From Bacteroidota bacterium (GTDB lineage: Bacteria; Bacteroidota; Bacteroidia; Cytophagales; Cytophagaceae), in assembly GCA_023392125.1 (NCBI GenBank), contig JAEVZS010000007.1, forward strand, positions 1 through 64,000: a DNA stretch of 64,000 nucleotides, given 5' to 3'. The position numbers and the translations under genes were made by a program. The first letter of the stretch is position 1; each line of letters opens with the position of its first letter. Below, piece by piece: positions 27,962 to 36,762 of the stretch. The notes below the pieces were generated by a model. The model was given only the letters and a program-made list of their open reading frames with translations. It had not been told where the DNA came from and searched no databases.

Positions 27962-28534
27962 TCATGGCAAATACTTAAATCTCAGAAAAAAAGATTCTTT
28001 CTTATCATTCTGAAGCTCCAAAACAAAATACGCATCACTCTCGTCCGGTTCCGAAGGCTCATCCAATATTCCATCCAGGTCAATCATAAAATAATTTTGG
28101 CCTACAACTTTATTCAGTACCGGAAGAGCTCCAAGGTAATTAGTCTCCCGGGCTGAATTATATATTTTATAGTTTAATACCCCCTCTGTATATCGCTCCT
28201 CATACAAAAATTTAAGCTGATTATCCTTAGTCATCACGTAATTAGTTCCAATCCCCTTAGAAACTTTCGCATATGAGTGGCTTTCCTGAAAAGGAGGTGC
28301 TATATAGGCATGAAAATTACTCCCTTCCGAGACAGAAAAATAAATAGCAGGATTTGTATCATCTGCCTTCAGATGGATAAGACTACCTGCACGAAATATT
28401 ACTTTACCATTGGCAGGAGTAATTGTATAAGGAGCATCCGGAGGAGCAACAATTACATCCTTCTGAACAATAGTCTGGCCGGACGAAGGGAAAAACACAA
28501 AAGCTACAAATAGAAAAATTACAGACCGCAACAT
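27962..28534 (-). CDS. Small secreted protein, first gene of the RHS operon
   Basis: I place the start at 28534 because the protein then opens with a good signal peptide (MLRSVIFLFVAFVFFPSSGQ). A longer frame to 28615 would have a charged, Cys-rich leader and would begin only about 20 bases from the promoter -7 box. The mature protein of about 170 residues contains VIFRAGSLIHLKAD and GSNFHAYIAPP, resembling the 'I.L.PGF...GS.FHAYI' element common in secreted Bacteroidota proteins. The C-terminus is a strand-rich domain (SDAYFVLELQN, ESFFLRFKYLP). The next gene follows after 62 bases, the widest gap in the operon. Function unknown. Confidence 0.7.
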   Translation of the reverse strand: MLRSVIFLFVAFVFFPSSGQTIVQKDVIVAPPDAPYTITPANGKVIFRAGSLIHLKADDTNPAIYFSVSEGSNFHAYIAPPFQESHSYAKVSKGIGTNYVMTKDNQLKFLYEERYTEGVLNYKIYNSARETNYLGALPVLNKVVGQNYFMIDLDGILDEPSEPDESDAYFVLELQNDKKESFFLRFKYLP

Positions 28535-28634
28535 ACATAAACATCTATATAGATCCCATCTATCCCATGTCTTCAAAGCAAACTTATTCTTTGCACACAT
28601 TTTCTGAAGATACAAAATATTTAATGATCAAAGT

Positions 28635-28665
28635 CAAAAATATAACTTCGCCTAATCATTACAAA
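28635..28665 (-). promoter_or_regulatory. Bacteroidota-type promoter for the RHS operon
   Basis: On the minus strand, TTTG (complement of CAAA at 28662-28665) is followed after exactly 19 bases by TATTTTTG (complement of 28635-28642), a full match to TTTG-N19-TAnnTTTG. It lies about 100 bases before the first start codon of the operon at 28534. I see no other equally good promoter within the small gaps between the operon genes. Confidence 0.65.
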
Positions 28666-29048
28666 AAGAATTTAAAATAAAACCTGTACAAAAACAAAAA
28701 AAACATCGACAAACCATCTAAATGCAACTATATGTTAATTAAATACAACTATACATGAAATAAAAAAAGTCATAATAAATTCAATTACCAAGAATTAATT
28801 TATAAAACCACATAATCAATTAATTGCATATTTAATATTTTATTTATCCCACGTAGAAATACATCATTGTACGACTGAGAGTTTATTTACTATCTAATTT
28901 CTCAATTATAATTTTCTTATCAGACGAAAAATTGTAATTCATAATCAAATTTGAATTAATAAAGTAATCCTTATCTTTTACCAATAGCAACTCAGTTTTA
29001 AATTTATACAGATATAGTTCCCGACTTCCAATTCCTGTAAAATAGAAG
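28666..29048. other. A+T-rich divergent intergenic region
   Basis: This region separates the leftward RHS operon from the rightward O-antigen ligase gene. It is very A+T-rich with runs of A and T and holds no convincing gene. A 61-codon frame on the minus strand (28883-29068) has no recognisable family. No tRNA or hairpin terminator was seen. Confidence 0.6.
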
Positions 29049-29056
29049 TATTTTTG
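29049..29056 (+). promoter_or_regulatory. Candidate -7 element for the O-antigen ligase operon
   Basis: TATTTTTG at 29049-29056 fits TAnnTTTG and lies 34 bases before the ATG at 29090. No clear TTG/TTTG -33 element is seen at the expected distance. The box supports the ATG at 29090 over an upstream in-frame TTG at 29054. Confidence 0.35.
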
Positions 29057-29089
29057 TCCGCAGACCATATAGCAGCAATTATATTCAGA

Positions 29090-30319
29090 ATGCCCTCACT
29101 ATCAAAAATCGATTATATAGCTCTTTTGTGCCTGGTTGCAGGCATCTTTACCTTCGAAATCTTTCGGGCCTTACCGGGAATAGGTCTCGGATTATTGCTG
29201 CTTTCCGCACTTACCAGACTAAAGCATTATAAAGAATTTCTGAAACACGGTTATTTCCTTATTCCCTCGCTGATCTACCTTCTATATGTTGCAAACCTCC
29301 TTCTGTTTAAAACAGATAGCCCGGACAAGGTGGGTGAATTGCTGGTTTTCTATCTTCCATACTTTACTCTGCCCTTTTCACTGGCCCTTATTCCCCCGAT
29401 TGATCGGCGCAAGCTTTACGGTCTGTATTTGTTCTTTGTTTTGCTATGTACATTATGTGCGCTGGGCACCCTTGTCAATTTCGCATTCCATTACAAAGAG
29501 ATCATTGCTTCCTATGAGCATTCCAAAGTAATGCCGACACCGGTCAATCATGTCCGGTTTAGCCTTCTAATCTCCTTTGCTTTTTTTGCAGCCCTCTATT
29601 TTTATCAGGAACGATTCACTCTTCGCTATGCGTGGGAAAGGCCTGTACTTTTGAGCATCGCGATTTTTCTGTTTACATACAGTCATATCCTGTCTGTGCG
29701 AAGCGGACTGCTGACGCTGTATATCGGATTGTTTATAAGTACACTCTGGCTGACAATCCGGTACAAACGATACAAGCTGCTGGCCTTTGTCAGCGCTGCT
29801 TTAATACTTATTCCTGTACTTTCTTTTCTGCTGGTTCCGACATTTACCAACAAGGTAAAAAATACAGTCGAGGATCTCAGACAAGTCAATGTAAAAGGCA
29901 GTGGCGCTCATTATTCCGTGAGCGGACGGGTTGTTTCATACCAGGTGGCAAAAGAAATTATGAAGCATAACCTCTGGACCGGATGCGGCTCAGCCAATCT
30001 GAAGGAAGAAGTTCATGCCGTCTATGAACGGGATTTTCCTGAAATTGTAAACAACGGTGTCGGTGTGCTGATGCCGCATAACCAGTTTCTTTATATCCTG
30101 AGCGGAATGGGAATCATCGGGCTTGCCGTTTTTCTATGCTGTTTTTATTTCCCATTATTTGTAAAAAAAGCCAATACGTTCCCGTTACTTCGTATGCATT
30201 ACCTCATTCTGTCTATATCCTTTCTTTTTGAAGCAACCATGGAGACTCAGACAGGCAGCATGTTTGCACTGACTTTCGTCTTTCTTCCCTTATTATATCT
30301 AAAAGATCAACATGATTAA
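29090..30319 (+). CDS. O-antigen ligase / polymerase family membrane protein
   Basis: The protein of about 409 residues from ATG 29090 has many hydrophobic segments, about ten to twelve, and a large loop in the C-terminal half (about residues 260-330). That loop contains SGRVVSYQVAKEIM, LWTGCGSANLKEE and PHNQFLYILSGMG. This is the layout of the Wzy/WaaL family, whose conserved H-N-x-x-L in the late loop is visible as PHNQFL. Members join or polymerise O-antigen or other surface sugar chains on undecaprenyl carriers at the periplasmic face. A glycosyltransferase gene follows, overlapping by 8 bases. I chose ATG 29090 because an in-frame TTG at 29054 overlaps the candidate promoter box. Ligase versus polymerase cannot be told from sequence. 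Confidence 0.85.
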   Translation: MPSLSKIDYIALLCLVAGIFTFEIFRALPGIGLGLLLLSALTRLKHYKEFLKHGYFLIPSLIYLLYVANLLLFKTDSPDKVGELLVFYLPYFTLPFSLALIPPIDRRKLYGLYLFFVLLCTLCALGTLVNFAFHYKEIIASYEHSKVMPTPVNHVRFSLLISFAFFAALYFYQERFTLRYAWERPVLLSIAIFLFTYSHILSVRSGLLTLYIGLFISTLWLTIRYKRYKLLAFVSAALILIPVLSFLLVPTFTNKVKNTVEDLRQVNVKGSGAHYSVSGRVVSYQVAKEIMKHNLWTGCGSANLKEEVHAVYERDFPEIVNNGVGVLMPHNQFLYILSGMGIIGLAVFLCCFYFPLFVKKANTFPLLRMHYLILSISFLFEATMETQTGSMFALTFVFLPLLYLKDQHD

Positions 30320-31085
30320 GCTCTCCGTAGTCATTATAACCTATAATGAGGAAAAAAATATCGGGCGATGCCTGAAGTCAGTGCAGAATATCGCAGATGA
30401 AATCGTTGTCGTGGATTCCTTCTCTACAGATAAAACAGAAGCTATCTGCAGGGAGGCTGGCGCCCGGTTTATCCAACATCCTTTTGCAGGACATATAGAG
30501 CAGAAAAACTACGCGATCAGCCAGGCTTCATGGTCTCACATTCTGTCATTGGATGCGGATGAAGCGCTTACAGAAAAACTGGAGCAACAGATACTCCAAA
30601 TCAAAGCGAACTGGCAATATGACGGATATTATATCAACCGGCTCACAAATTACTGCGGACACTGGGTCAGATATTGCGGCTGGTATCCCGACAGAAAGCT
30701 CCGGCTGTGGGACAGCAGGAAAGGTGAGTGGGGCGGAGTAAATCCTCATGACAAATTTATTATGCAAAAAGGTGCGACTATCGGACATATCAATGCAGAC
30801 CTTCTGCATTATTCTTTCTATACGATCGAACAGCATGTACGTCAGGTAAATTTATTCTCGGAAATCGCAGCCAGAGCCCTTTTCGATAAACGCAAAAAAG
30901 TCACAGTCGTTTATATACTGATAAGTCCGGTTGCAAAGTTCTTCCGGGATTTCTTCCTGAAAAGAGGTTTTATGGACGGCTATTACGGCCTGGTGATATG
31001 CGTAGTAAGCAGCTATGCCAAGTTTCTGAAATACGCCAAACTTCGGAGCATGTGGCTACTACAAAGAGGGAAGCAGCAAAGCTAG
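30312..31085 (+). CDS. Family 2 glycosyltransferase (WaaE/KdtX-like)
   Basis: The 257-residue cytoplasmic protein starts with the GT-A fold signature KLSVVIITYNEEKNIG, has DEIVVVDSFSTDKT in the second strand, and LSLDADEAL as the metal-binding DxD-type motif at about residue 80. The later part (YPDRKLRLW, GGVNPHDKF) is characteristic of the WaaE/KdtX subgroup that adds a sugar to the lipopolysaccharide inner core. A hydrophobic stretch near the C-terminus may tie it to the membrane. It overlaps the O-antigen ligase gene by 8 bases, so both probably work on the same surface glycan. The sugar donor and acceptor are not determinable. Confidence 0.88.
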   Translation: MIKLSVVIITYNEEKNIGRCLKSVQNIADEIVVVDSFSTDKTEAICREAGARFIQHPFAGHIEQKNYAISQASWSHILSLDADEALTEKLEQQILQIKANWQYDGYYINRLTNYCGHWVRYCGWYPDRKLRLWDSRKGEWGGVNPHDKFIMQKGATIGHINADLLHYSFYTIEQHVRQVNLFSEIAARALFDKRKKVTVVYILISPVAKFFRDFFLKRGFMDGYYGLVICVVSSYAKFLKYAKLRSMWLLQRGKQQS

Positions 31086-31089
31086 CTGA

Positions 31090-32385
31090 TTAATGAACAG
31101 CTTCCTTCTCAACCGGTTTTGTGGTAGTGATAGCCATTACCTTTTTATTGATCATGATAAGAACAATACCTGACAGGATTGTATAAATGCCCATGATCAG
31201 ATAAGCATACGTGATATTGGATCCCTCATTGAAAAAACTGAAACTGAAAGCAATGAGGAATACAAAACGGATAATAGTAGTATAGACATTGAACATACTA
31301 TTAACCCTTCCCATTATTTCATTGGGAATAAGTCCAAACAGGTAAGAAACTCTGAATATTCTGGAACCAGAATTCGTAAATCCGATTATCAGCGCAAATA
31401 CATAATAAATAAGTATACTCTGCGTAAATGAGGCCAGTATAAAAGCCCCTCCGGTAATAAAGGTCAGCACAATAATAGACATGGAAATCGACATCCGCTT
31501 AAGAATGCTTCCTATTACAAATCCTGAAACAAGCGAGCCGCTGGCATACATAAATTCTGTGATGGCCAGCACATCTCCATTTGCTTTCAAATGATTCGTC
31601 ACATAGATCGGAAGCATGGCAAATATATGTACCAGCACAACTACCAGAATAGCAAAGGAACAAACACCAAATATGGAAATCAGCCTGTTATTCGCCAGAT
31701 AGTCATAACCGGTCCTCAGTCTTTCCATCAGCGGTGCCTCATCATAATCAAACACCATTTTGATTGCCTTGTAGCGGATCATTATAATAACCAGGAATGA
31801 AAGCATATAGGCAAAACCATCCATTAGAAATATCTCATGGATCGTCCAGCGGGCTATATGGATATTCACATTACCGATCACCGGCCATACACCGGAATAA
31901 TCCATACCCTGCAGAAGTATCACAGCCACAGCCGCTGCCACAATAGAAGTAGTTTGCCCTACGATTTCAATATTCGTAGTAACCCTCGTATAGTATTTGG
32001 GCTCGGTTATTTCCTGCGCAAAAGCATATAAATTGGGATAGTGCATGTAATAACCGAAAAAGGTTATGGTAAAGACCATAACAATAAGGCCATCGGGCAG
32101 TGCTCCTTCTTTAAATCCAAGGGACGAAATGCAAAGCACAATCAGCCCGGCAATAAAATTGGTACCAAGAAACACATCCTTGCGGTTAAACCCGTCAATA
32201 ATAGCTCCCGCATATAATCCCCAGAAAAGAGATGCCACCGTAACCCCGGCATAGCATATCGTAAAGAAACTTGAATTATCAGTCTGCGCAAAATACCATG
32301 GAATACTCAGCATGGTTATACCCTGAGCAAACCCTGAGATCCCGTTGGAGAGGAAAAGTAATATGAGCGCTTGTTTATTTTTCAA
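31090..32385 (-). CDS. MFS transporter
   Basis: The 431-residue protein has about 12 hydrophobic segments and the major facilitator layout, with LFWGLYAGAIIDGFNRKDVF as the signature loop between segments 2 and 3 (G-x-x-x-D-x-x-x-R/K). The overall pattern resembles the efflux subgroup that includes EntS and macrolide exporters. The substrate is unknown. It converges on the glycosyltransferase gene with a 4-base gap and is divergent from recX, with 33 bases between their starts. No regulator is adjacent. Confidence 0.88.
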   Translation of the reverse strand: MKNKQALILLFLSNGISGFAQGITMLSIPWYFAQTDNSSFFTICYAGVTVASLFWGLYAGAIIDGFNRKDVFLGTNFIAGLIVLCISSLGFKEGALPDGLIVMVFTITFFGYYMHYPNLYAFAQEITEPKYYTRVTTNIEIVGQTTSIVAAAVAVILLQGMDYSGVWPVIGNVNIHIARWTIHEIFLMDGFAYMLSFLVIIMIRYKAIKMVFDYDEAPLMERLRTGYDYLANNRLISIFGVCSFAILVVVLVHIFAMLPIYVTNHLKANGDVLAITEFMYASGSLVSGFVIGSILKRMSISMSIIVLTFITGGAFILASFTQSILIYYVFALIIGFTNSGSRIFRVSYLFGLIPNEIMGRVNSMFNVYTTIIRFVFLIAFSFSFFNEGSNITYAYLIMGIYTILSGIVLIMINKKVMAITTTKPVEKEAVH

Positions 32386-32386
32386 G

Positions 32387-32394
32387 TATTTTTG
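32387..32394 (+). promoter_or_regulatory. Candidate -7 element for recX
   Basis: TATTTTTG fits TAnnTTTG and lies 24 bases before the ATG at 32419. A TTG at 32371 is only 13 bases away, too close for the usual -33 element. The box argues against a longer reading frame that begins at 32371. Confidence 0.35.
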
Positions 32395-32418
32395 ATTATC
32401 CTTTGTAAAATTAGCAAA

Positions 32419-32907
32419 ATGCCTGTCTCAAAAAAACAAATTCTGCTTTCCGGAGAAGAAGTTTATATAAAGATTTCCTCCTGGTGTGCTTATCAGGAAC
32501 GTTGTCATTCTGAGGTTCGCGAAAAGTTATACGGCTTCGTCCTGGAAAATGATGTGATCGAAGAAATTATTTTTCGGTTAATCAGTGAAAACTTTCTGAA
32601 TGAGGAACGTTATGCCAAAGCATATGCCGGCGGAAAATTCAGAATAAAAAAATGGGGACGTATAAAAATCAGGCAGGAATTAAAACAAAAAGGTCTGACC
32701 GAGAACTGTATCCGTATCGGACTTGACGAAATTGACGATGCGGATTATCATAAGACTATTGCTTTACTGGCCGACAAAAAATTACCCGAATTAAAGAATG
32801 AGAAAAACCGGTTTGTTTTACGAAAAAAAATCGCTGATTACATCATACGAAAAGGATACGAGCCGGACCTTGTCTGGGAAGCTGTCAATGCAATAGTATC
32901 AGAATAA
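32419..32907 (+). CDS. recX: Regulatory protein RecX
   Basis: RecX binds RecA filaments and limits recombinase activity. The 162-residue protein shows the tandem three-helix repeats of the family: ISSWCAYQERCHSEVREKL, LISENFLNEERYAKAYAGGK, KWGRIKIRQELKQKGL, and a last repeat YIIRKGYEPDLVWEAV. The ATG at 32419 is chosen because the upstream extension is hydrophobic, overlaps the MFS gene start, and contains the promoter box. A strong bidirectional terminator follows the stop codon. Confidence 0.92.
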   Translation: MPVSKKQILLSGEEVYIKISSWCAYQERCHSEVREKLYGFVLENDVIEEIIFRLISENFLNEERYAKAYAGGKFRIKKWGRIKIRQELKQKGLTENCIRIGLDEIDDADYHKTIALLADKKLPELKNEKNRFVLRKKIADYIIRKGYEPDLVWEAVNAIVSE

Positions 32908-32912
32908 AGAGA

Positions 32913-32935
32913 AAAAGGCCCTCACAGGGCCTTTT
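32913..32935. terminator. Bidirectional intrinsic terminator between recX and lysC
   Basis: AAAAGGCCCT (32913-32922) pairs perfectly with AGGGCCTTTT (32926-32935) around the loop CAC. The T-run follows on the plus strand and the A-run gives a T-run on the minus strand, so it can stop transcription of both convergent genes. Confidence 0.85.
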
Positions 32936-32958
32936 ATCTTTCCGAAGGACGATTGTTC

Positions 32959-34281
32959 TTATTTCAGACCAAACAACTCTTCATTCAATACATTCAAAGC
33001 AGTGTTTTTATGCTCTGTACTGATCAGCACGGAAACATTATACTGACTGCCACCATAGGAGATCATACGAATAGGCACATTCTCCAGCGCTTCGAATATC
33101 TTTCTGGCAACACCGCCTTTTTGCGCCGGGAAGTCTCCGACAATACAAATAATGGTCTGATCCTTATCGACACTTACTAATCCGAACTCATTCAGCTCAT
33201 TGATAATCTTATCAAGATTTTTGGCATCATCAATAGTTACTGATACAGCTACTTCTGAGGTAGTGATCATGTCGATAGGAGTCTTATATTTTTCAAAAAC
33301 CTCAAACACTTTTCTGAGGAAGCCATATGCCAGCAACATGCGGCTTGACTTGATTTTAATGGCATAGATACTATCCTTGGCAGCAATTGCCTTAAACTCT
33401 TTCGGAGTCGTATTGGTCGCTATAACCGTCCCTTTTGCGTCAGGCTCCATTGTGTTAAGAAGCTTTACAGGAATGCTGTACTTCTTTGCGGGCAAAATGG
33501 TCGACGGATGAAGAATCTTTGCCCCGAAATACGCCAGCTCGGCAGCTTCATCAAAAGAAAGTTCCGCGATAGGATACGTCTTTTTGACAATTCTCGGGTC
33601 ATTATTGTGCATCCCGTCAATATCTGTCCAGATCTGTATTTCATCTGCACGAACAGCCGCCCCGACCAGCGATGCGGTATAATCGCTTCCACCTCTTTTC
33701 AGGTTGTCTACCTCTGCTTCCGCATTCAGACAAATATATCCCTGAGTTATATAATATTCCTTATCCTCATGCTTCTTGAGGAATGCTCCCAAACGCTCTT
33801 CCGTATAGGAAAGAACCGGCTCATTGTCCTCATCAATTTTCATAAACTCAAGAGCAGGAAGCAATACGCTGTTTAGCCCGATTTCTTCCAGATAAAACTG
33901 AAAAAGCTGAGTCGAGATAAGTTCACCCTGAGCAAGAACAACACGGGTTTCCTTTTCACCAAACTCTTTACCGGCAAGCTCTGAAATAAGTCTCTTATGT
34001 TCCTCAATTATCTTTAAGCCCTTCTTCTTACCCTCTTCGGAATCATAAAGCGCTTCAACAAAATCATTGTAGGGAGTAAACAGCTTCTCGATTGCCTCCT
34101 TAGCAGCATCAATCTGCTTTTTACACAGTTTATCAGAGATATCAACCAAAGCATTTGTTGTTCCGGATACTGCCGAAAGAACTACCAGTTTCTTTCCCGG
34201 ATTTTTACTAATAAGTTGAGCAACGGAACGCATTCTTTCCGGCTTACCGACAGAAGTACCTCCAAATTTCAGAACTTTCAT
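32959..34281 (-). CDS. lysC: Monofunctional aspartate kinase
   Basis: Aspartokinase phosphorylates L-aspartate as the first step to lysine, threonine, methionine and diaminopimelate. The 440-residue protein has the N-terminal KFGGTSVG motif, the kinase-fold segment KRGGSDYTASLVGAAV, WTDIDGMHNNDPR, and two C-terminal ACT domains (about residues 305-440: IDMITTSEVAVSVTIDD, TIICIVGDFP). The ACT domains imply feedback control by an amino acid. It is monofunctional, with no homoserine dehydrogenase fused. It follows ribH by 5 bases, so the two are probably co-transcribed. Confidence 0.95.
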   Translation of the reverse strand: MKVLKFGGTSVGKPERMRSVAQLISKNPGKKLVVLSAVSGTTNALVDISDKLCKKQIDAAKEAIEKLFTPYNDFVEALYDSEEGKKKGLKIIEEHKRLISELAGKEFGEKETRVVLAQGELISTQLFQFYLEEIGLNSVLLPALEFMKIDEDNEPVLSYTEERLGAFLKKHEDKEYYITQGYICLNAEAEVDNLKRGGSDYTASLVGAAVRADEIQIWTDIDGMHNNDPRIVKKTYPIAELSFDEAAELAYFGAKILHPSTILPAKKYSIPVKLLNTMEPDAKGTVIATNTTPKEFKAIAAKDSIYAIKIKSSRMLLAYGFLRKVFEVFEKYKTPIDMITTSEVAVSVTIDDAKNLDKIINELNEFGLVSVDKDQTIICIVGDFPAQKGGVARKIFEALENVPIRMISYGGSQYNVSVLISTEHKNTALNVLNEELFGLK

Positions 34282-34286
34282 TATTA

Positions 34287-34781
34287 TTACTTGCTTATTT
34301 TATTTTTGAATCCAATCATTTTTATGGCCGTAATAGCAGCTTCATCACCCTTATTCCCGTGTTTTCCTCCCGACCGATCAAGCGCCTGCTTAAGATTGTT
34401 AGTGGTCAGCACTCCAAATACGACCGGCTTATTATACTTCAGACCGACTTCCGTGATACCATGAGCCACAGCATCGCATATAAAATCGAAGTGTTTCGTT
34501 TCTCCCTGGATGACACAACCCAACGCGATAACAGCATCAAAACGCTCATCCTGAGCAAGCAGCTGACAACCCAGACTCAGTTCAAAACTACCAGGCACAT
34601 ACGTCTTGACTATATGTTCTTTTCTGGCGCCATGCTTTATCAGTGTATCGTATGCACCGGCATACAAAGCCTCTGTAACCTCATCGTTCCATTCGGAAAC
34701 AACAATTCCAAAACGAACATCCTCTATACTTGCAAGATTATCGGAAGCGTAGGTACTTAAGTTTTTTTGTGAAGAAGCCAT
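34287..34781 (-). CDS. ribH: 6,7-dimethyl-8-ribityllumazine synthase
   Basis: RibH condenses 5-amino-6-ribitylamino-uracil with dihydroxybutanone phosphate in the penultimate step of riboflavin synthesis. The 164-residue protein shows FGIVVSEWND, YVPGSFELSLG, ALGCVIQGETKHFDF and AVAHGI with the conserved catalytic His. TNNLKQALDRSGGKHGNKG supplies the conserved T-N-x-x-Q and the C-terminal K-G-x-E-A region. The length is normal. A terminator for the upstream TPR gene lies just before its start, so ribH-lysC may have its own promoter or depend on read-through. Confidence 0.95.
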   Translation of the reverse strand: MASSQKNLSTYASDNLASIEDVRFGIVVSEWNDEVTEALYAGAYDTLIKHGARKEHIVKTYVPGSFELSLGCQLLAQDERFDAVIALGCVIQGETKHFDFICDAVAHGITEVGLKYNKPVVFGVLTTNNLKQALDRSGGKHGNKGDEAAITAIKMIGFKNKISK

Positions 34782-34788
34782 TTCTAAC

Positions 34789-34818
34789 TAAAAAAAGGGA
34801 TAAGCTTATGCCTATCCC
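34789..34818 (-). terminator. Intrinsic terminator after the TPR gene
   Basis: On the minus strand GGGATA (complement of 34813-34818) pairs with TATCCC (complement of 34797-34802) around a loop that itself contains the palindrome ATAAGCTTAT. A run of seven T follows (complement of the A-run at 34790-34796). It lies about 30 bases after the stop of the TPR gene and just before ribH. Confidence 0.7.
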
Positions 34819-34848
34819 CTAAAGATAAGATCGTAATTTTGATTTAAC

Positions 34849-35556
34849 TTATTTGTTGCTCAATAATCCCTCAGCACGGGACTTGTATTTTCTGGCATCA
34901 CTTACCTGCTGTGAGGCAGGATACTGATTTACAATCAGATTATACTTATCCACTGCTGTTTTATAGTCGTTGCTAAGCTCTGATGCAAGCGCAGCTTTCA
35001 TCAGATAGACAGGTGAAAACTCTTCGTTGCTGTGGAAAGAAGCAGCCTTTGAATAAAAGCTCAACGCATTGGCATAATCCTGAAGCTCCATATAAGCATC
35101 TCCGATAAGACTATATGCTCTGGCTTGTACAAGCAGATCATCCGCCTTAAATTCTTTAAGATGCTTGATTGCTTCTTCAAATTTTCCCTGCCTGAGATAG
35201 ATTGCTCCAACATAGAAATTAGCCAGTTTCCCCGCCTGAGTATGCCCATATTCATCAGTAACAGACAACAAACCCGGAACCATCAGATTTCCTTCCAGCG
35301 CAGTCTCAAGTGAATCCATTTCGAAATATAAAACGGCTCCGTACATCTGGCGCTGTGCCTCTGCATTGTCTTCCTTGACTTTATACTGATAATAGACCAG
35401 ACCCGCAACACCCAATACTACCGCGCCAAGAACTGCAAACACTGCTGTTCTGTATTTTACAAAAAACTCACCGGACTGAAACAACCTATTGCTCAACTCA
35501 TCAGGGTTTTCCAAAATTTTCTCAACCTCCGAAGGTTGTCCTTTTGATTTAGCCAT
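34849..35556 (-). CDS. Membrane-anchored TPR protein (YfgM-like)
   Basis: The 235-residue protein has a cytoplasmic N-terminus, one transmembrane segment (about residues 38-58), and TPR-like helix pairs in the remainder: FYVGAIYLRQGKFEEAIKHL, AYSLIGDAYMELQDYANAL, and a last pair with VDKYNLIVNQYP. The topology and length resemble YfgM, the SecYEG-associated periplasmic TPR subunit, a comparison that rests on architecture only. It is followed by a terminator and preceded by pdhA on the same strand with a 58-base gap. Confidence 0.85.
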   Translation of the reverse strand: MAKSKGQPSEVEKILENPDELSNRLFQSGEFFVKYRTAVFAVLGAVVLGVAGLVYYQYKVKEDNAEAQRQMYGAVLYFEMDSLETALEGNLMVPGLLSVTDEYGHTQAGKLANFYVGAIYLRQGKFEEAIKHLKEFKADDLLVQARAYSLIGDAYMELQDYANALSFYSKAASFHSNEEFSPVYLMKAALASELSNDYKTAVDKYNLIVNQYPASQQVSDARKYKSRAEGLLSNK

Positions 35557-35614
35557 TACTTTCTAAAAATTTGCTGGACCAAAATTAACTAATTCCAATT
35601 AAATACAATAAATT

Positions 35615-36655
35615 TTATTCTACTATATACGGATAATCTTCCTGAGCATAAACATCTTTGTATGCTTCGGAAGTTTCCGGATACGGAGATTCTTCAGCAA
35701 ATTTAACGCTTTCTGCTACCTCTTCTTTTATTTTTGCGTCTATTTCTTCCAGCTCTGCTTCTGTAGCGTATTTATTTTTCAGAATAGTCGCTTTTACCTG
35801 CTCGATCGGATCCAGTGCCTTATATGACTCAAGCTCCTCCTTGGTTCTGTACTTGGCAGGATCGGACATAGAGTGACCTTTATAACGGTATGTTCTGAAC
35901 TCAAGCAATGTAGGACCTTCACCACTTCTGGCTCTTTTGGCAGCACGCTCAACAGCTTCATGTACAGCCTCCACACTCATACCATCGACAGGCTCGGAAG
36001 GCATATCATAGGCTTCTCCCAGCGTATACAGCTCAACCACATTGGAAGTTCTTTTAACAGAAGTTCCCATGGCATATCCGTTATTTTCAATAACAAAGAT
36101 TACAGGAAGCTTCCAGGTCATTGCCATGTTCAGCGTTTCATGGAAAGCGCCCTGACGAACGGCTCCGTCACCCATATAACAGATACAAAGTTTACCTGTC
36201 TTATTGTATTTCTCTGCAAAAGCAAGTCCTGCTCCCAAAGGAATCTGTCCGCCGACAATTCCGTGTCCCCCTGCAAAACCAACTTCCTTATCAAAAATGT
36301 GCATGGAACCGCCTTTGCCTTTGGAACATCCGGTAGCCTTGGCAAACAGCTCCGCCATTATGGCGTTGGAAGATGTGCCCAGCGCAAGCGGAGTACCATG
36401 ATCTCTGTAAGCGGTTATATACTTATCTCCTTTCTCAAGCGCAGACACAGCACCAAGAGCGCATGCTTCCTGACCTATGTACAAATGACAAAATCCTTTT
36501 ATTTTCTGCTGGCCGTACAACTGTCCGGCTTTTTCCTCAAACTTTCTGATTAACTGCATCTTTTCATACCAGAAAAGATAGGTTTCCTTTGAAAACTTTG
36601 ACTGGGAGCTGTCCTTTCCCTGTGATTTTGCCTTGTCTTCTTTTACACTAGCCAT
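35615..36655 (-). CDS. pdhA: Pyruvate dehydrogenase E1 component, alpha subunit
   Basis: E1 alpha carries the thiamine diphosphate used to decarboxylate pyruvate in the pyruvate dehydrogenase complex. The 346-residue protein shows the entry motif FCHLYIGQEACALGA, GGSMHIFDKEVGFAGGHG, and the ThDP motif GDGAVRQG...NNGYAMGTS (starting near residue 161). GHSMSDPAKYRTKEE matches the phosphorylation-loop region of E1 alpha. The N-terminal 20 residues are lysine- and serine-rich and look disordered. The E1 beta and E2 genes are not in the window. Branched-chain keto-acid dehydrogenase alpha is the main alternative, but the GGKGGSMH-like region favours pyruvate. Confidence 0.92.
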   Translation of the reverse strand: MASVKEDKAKSQGKDSSQSKFSKETYLFWYEKMQLIRKFEEKAGQLYGQQKIKGFCHLYIGQEACALGAVSALEKGDKYITAYRDHGTPLALGTSSNAIMAELFAKATGCSKGKGGSMHIFDKEVGFAGGHGIVGGQIPLGAGLAFAEKYNKTGKLCICYMGDGAVRQGAFHETLNMAMTWKLPVIFVIENNGYAMGTSVKRTSNVVELYTLGEAYDMPSEPVDGMSVEAVHEAVERAAKRARSGEGPTLLEFRTYRYKGHSMSDPAKYRTKEELESYKALDPIEQVKATILKNKYATEAELEEIDAKIKEEVAESVKFAEESPYPETSEAYKDVYAQEDYPYIVE

Positions 36656-36762
36656 AATATCTGTTAAATTCGTCTTTCCGGATTTATTTAAGTATGCTAA
36701 ATTAAATAAATTCGTTCAAATAACAATAAATATTAATTTTCCTTAGCCCGGAACAAACAGCC

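Noticed and set aside
28883..29068. A 61-codon minus-strand frame in the divergent intergenic region
   Set aside because: It starts within the promoter region of the O-antigen ligase gene, has no recognisable family, and lies in very A+T-rich sequence. It may be a decayed gene but cannot be supported.
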